From: Setophaga petechia
Taxonomy: Eukaryota; Chordata; Aves; Passeriformes; Parulidae
Length of the DNA: 64,000 bases
Assembly: GCA_024362935.1 (NCBI GenBank)
Contig: JANCRA010000007.1
Coordinates: 20,051,003 to 20,115,002, forward strand
Reading direction: 5' to 3'
A program made the translations under genes and the position numbers. The notes beneath the pieces were generated by a model. That model was not told the origin of the DNA. It did no database searches and worked only from the letters and a program-made list of their open reading frames with translations. Below are positions 62,640-64,000 of this stretch, piece by piece (within the stretch, counting starts at the first letter, position 1; every line of letters starts with the position of its first letter).

Positions 62640-62960
62640 GGTTGGCACCGTATCGGTGCTGTGGGAGAGGAAACACCGAAGCGCTTTGGGCAGAGGCGGC
62701 CGCGGGCTCGGTGCCCGGGAGGGGGCGCCGGGACACCGCGCACGGCAGCGGCCGCAGGGGCGGGCGGCGGGACCGGCTGTGCCTTGCGCTCCCCCTCTGA
62801 TCCCGCGCTGCCCGGCTTCGCTAAAGGAGCTCCAGAGCGGGGCCTTGCAGGACTGGGCTCTCTTAGCCAAGTCCTCGCCCTGCTGATCTTCCCTGCTCTG
62901 CCGGCTGTTGTGCCTCAAAGCAACGAAACGATTGCGCGGGTGCTGTGCGAAACACCAAAC
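62640..62960. other. Small GC-rich island, unassigned
   Basis: A CpG-rich block of about 300 bp in otherwise AT-rich flank. Open frames exist on both strands (for example 62918-62541 minus) but show no domain or splice pattern that I recognise. It could be a promoter of an unknown transcript or a piece of transposon. 63000-64000 holds nothing recognised. Confidence 0.4.
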
Positions 62961-64000
62961 ACTGATCCTCCGCTCAGCGACCTTGAACGCTTTGGCTGTT
63001 GTCAGATGAACCAGTTAAAAGGTTTTGGCTGGCAACATATCCCTGTGCAATCTACAGATTCAATTTCTTAAAGAATAGAAGCATGGAAGTAAGCTGACAT
63101 GAGTGAGTTACTTGAGAGTGTCTGACAGGAGCCCTAAAAGCAGCTGCAAATAGAATACAGTTTTATTTTCTGAAGAAAAGAGAATCACAGTTGCTGTAAA
63201 AATTAGTTTTTCCTTGCTTGTAGACTTGTGATGTCGAGGTTTGTGTTCCAAGGGAAAAGGATTGGTGAAGGAAAAGAGAAGTTATAAATTTATATTTAAA
63301 TACTTGATTAAGTTTAACTGCTTGGTGTTAATCACTTCTGCATGCAGATGCCAATATGGAAGTTAGTACTGATCTCAAGAGGGATCATACAATCATGTTC
63401 CCAGGAGAAACAGGCAGCTACTACACAAGTATCAAACCAAGGAATTTATAGAAGTAGATGCATTTGAAATTAGCCATACTGGAGGTTTTTGTAACCTGTT
63501 CCATGTATAACAGTTATGATATAACACTGTTTGAACTTTGTGAGAAACAGATTTCAGAAGTCTGAATACTGTAAGAGGATGCATCAGTGTTTCATTCCAC
63601 TGTGAAAAGTGTGTCCTGCGTCTATCCTATAGTACTTATTTTGATTTGGGTTTTAGGACAGCGCTGAAAAGGGGGGAAAATACTAACATGGGAGGCAAAA
63701 GTACCTAGAAAAAAAAATAATCTGATCAGATAAAAGCTGCTATCTCCTTCCAGGGTTAATGAGACCTGGACAAATGCTTCTAGAAGACAGCAATGTGACT
63801 CAGGACCAGATTGCAAAATCAAACCCTGCAACTTGAAGTGATCACAAGGCCATTGAAACTGACTCTGATTAACTGCACTCTGTGAATTACTTAAGCTGAT
63901 TTTTCCATTCCAGAAACGTGAAACTTATTGACTATGTGACATTGGAGGCAGGGGCATAGTAGTGAACAATCTAGAATAAGGCATGCTACAGTTGGGTTTC

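Noticed and set aside
62541..62918. 125-codon minus-strand ORF
   Set aside because: Depends on the GC-rich island; no domain, no splice context, no conservation evidence available.
1..64000. CRISPR arrays, bacterial operons, rRNA or tRNA genes
   Set aside because: None seen; the sequence is a vertebrate chromosome with spliced genes.

Overview
This is vertebrate nuclear DNA. Introns are short to medium, CpG islands mark promoters, and there are degenerate CR1 LINE fragments plus ERVK-type and ERVL-type LTRs. Together these point to a bird, probably a songbird (inference). Only two protein-coding genes can be supported, lying head-to-head in the order PANK1 (minus) then KIF20B (plus), an order I recall from human 10q23.

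Region by region: 1-6500 is the first intron of PANK1, which runs leftward off the window. 6400-7640 is a CpG island holding two alternative first exons of PANK1: one long exon (alpha-type, 85 codons) and one very short exon (beta-type, 9 codons). Both end in phase 1, so either can join the same exon 2, which lies outside the window. 7640-24350 is intergenic sequence with one clear CR1 fragment. 24200-24800 is the KIF20B CpG-island promoter, with ETS/ZNF143-like, CCAAT and CHR-like motifs.

24480-57700 is KIF20B (mitotic kinesin-6, also called MPHOSPH1). One non-coding and 33 coding exons could be placed by splice sites, reading phase and recalled similarity to human KIF20B. The joined frame is 5529 nt, or 1842 residues plus a stop. 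It has an intact kinesin motor, a long coiled-coil stalk and a basic tail. Intron 19 carries a CR1 fragment, a 1145-bp ERVL-type solo LTR in antisense, and a possible intronic poly(A) site. Intron 26 carries a 612-bp ERVK-type solo LTR.

57.8-62.3 kb, just past the KIF20B poly(A) site, is the 5' part of a decayed ERVK-like provirus on the minus strand. It keeps the 5' LTR, a primer-binding site, a GC-rich gag-like stretch, and dUTPase and reverse-transcriptase remnants; no 3' LTR is seen. 62.3-64.0 kb holds a small GC-rich island and otherwise nothing recognised. PANK1 (coenzyme A synthesis) and KIF20B (cytokinesis) are not functionally linked; they are neighbours only. I saw no undescribed gene system. 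The most useful leads are the possible short KIF20B isoform and the dated-looking retroviral insertions.
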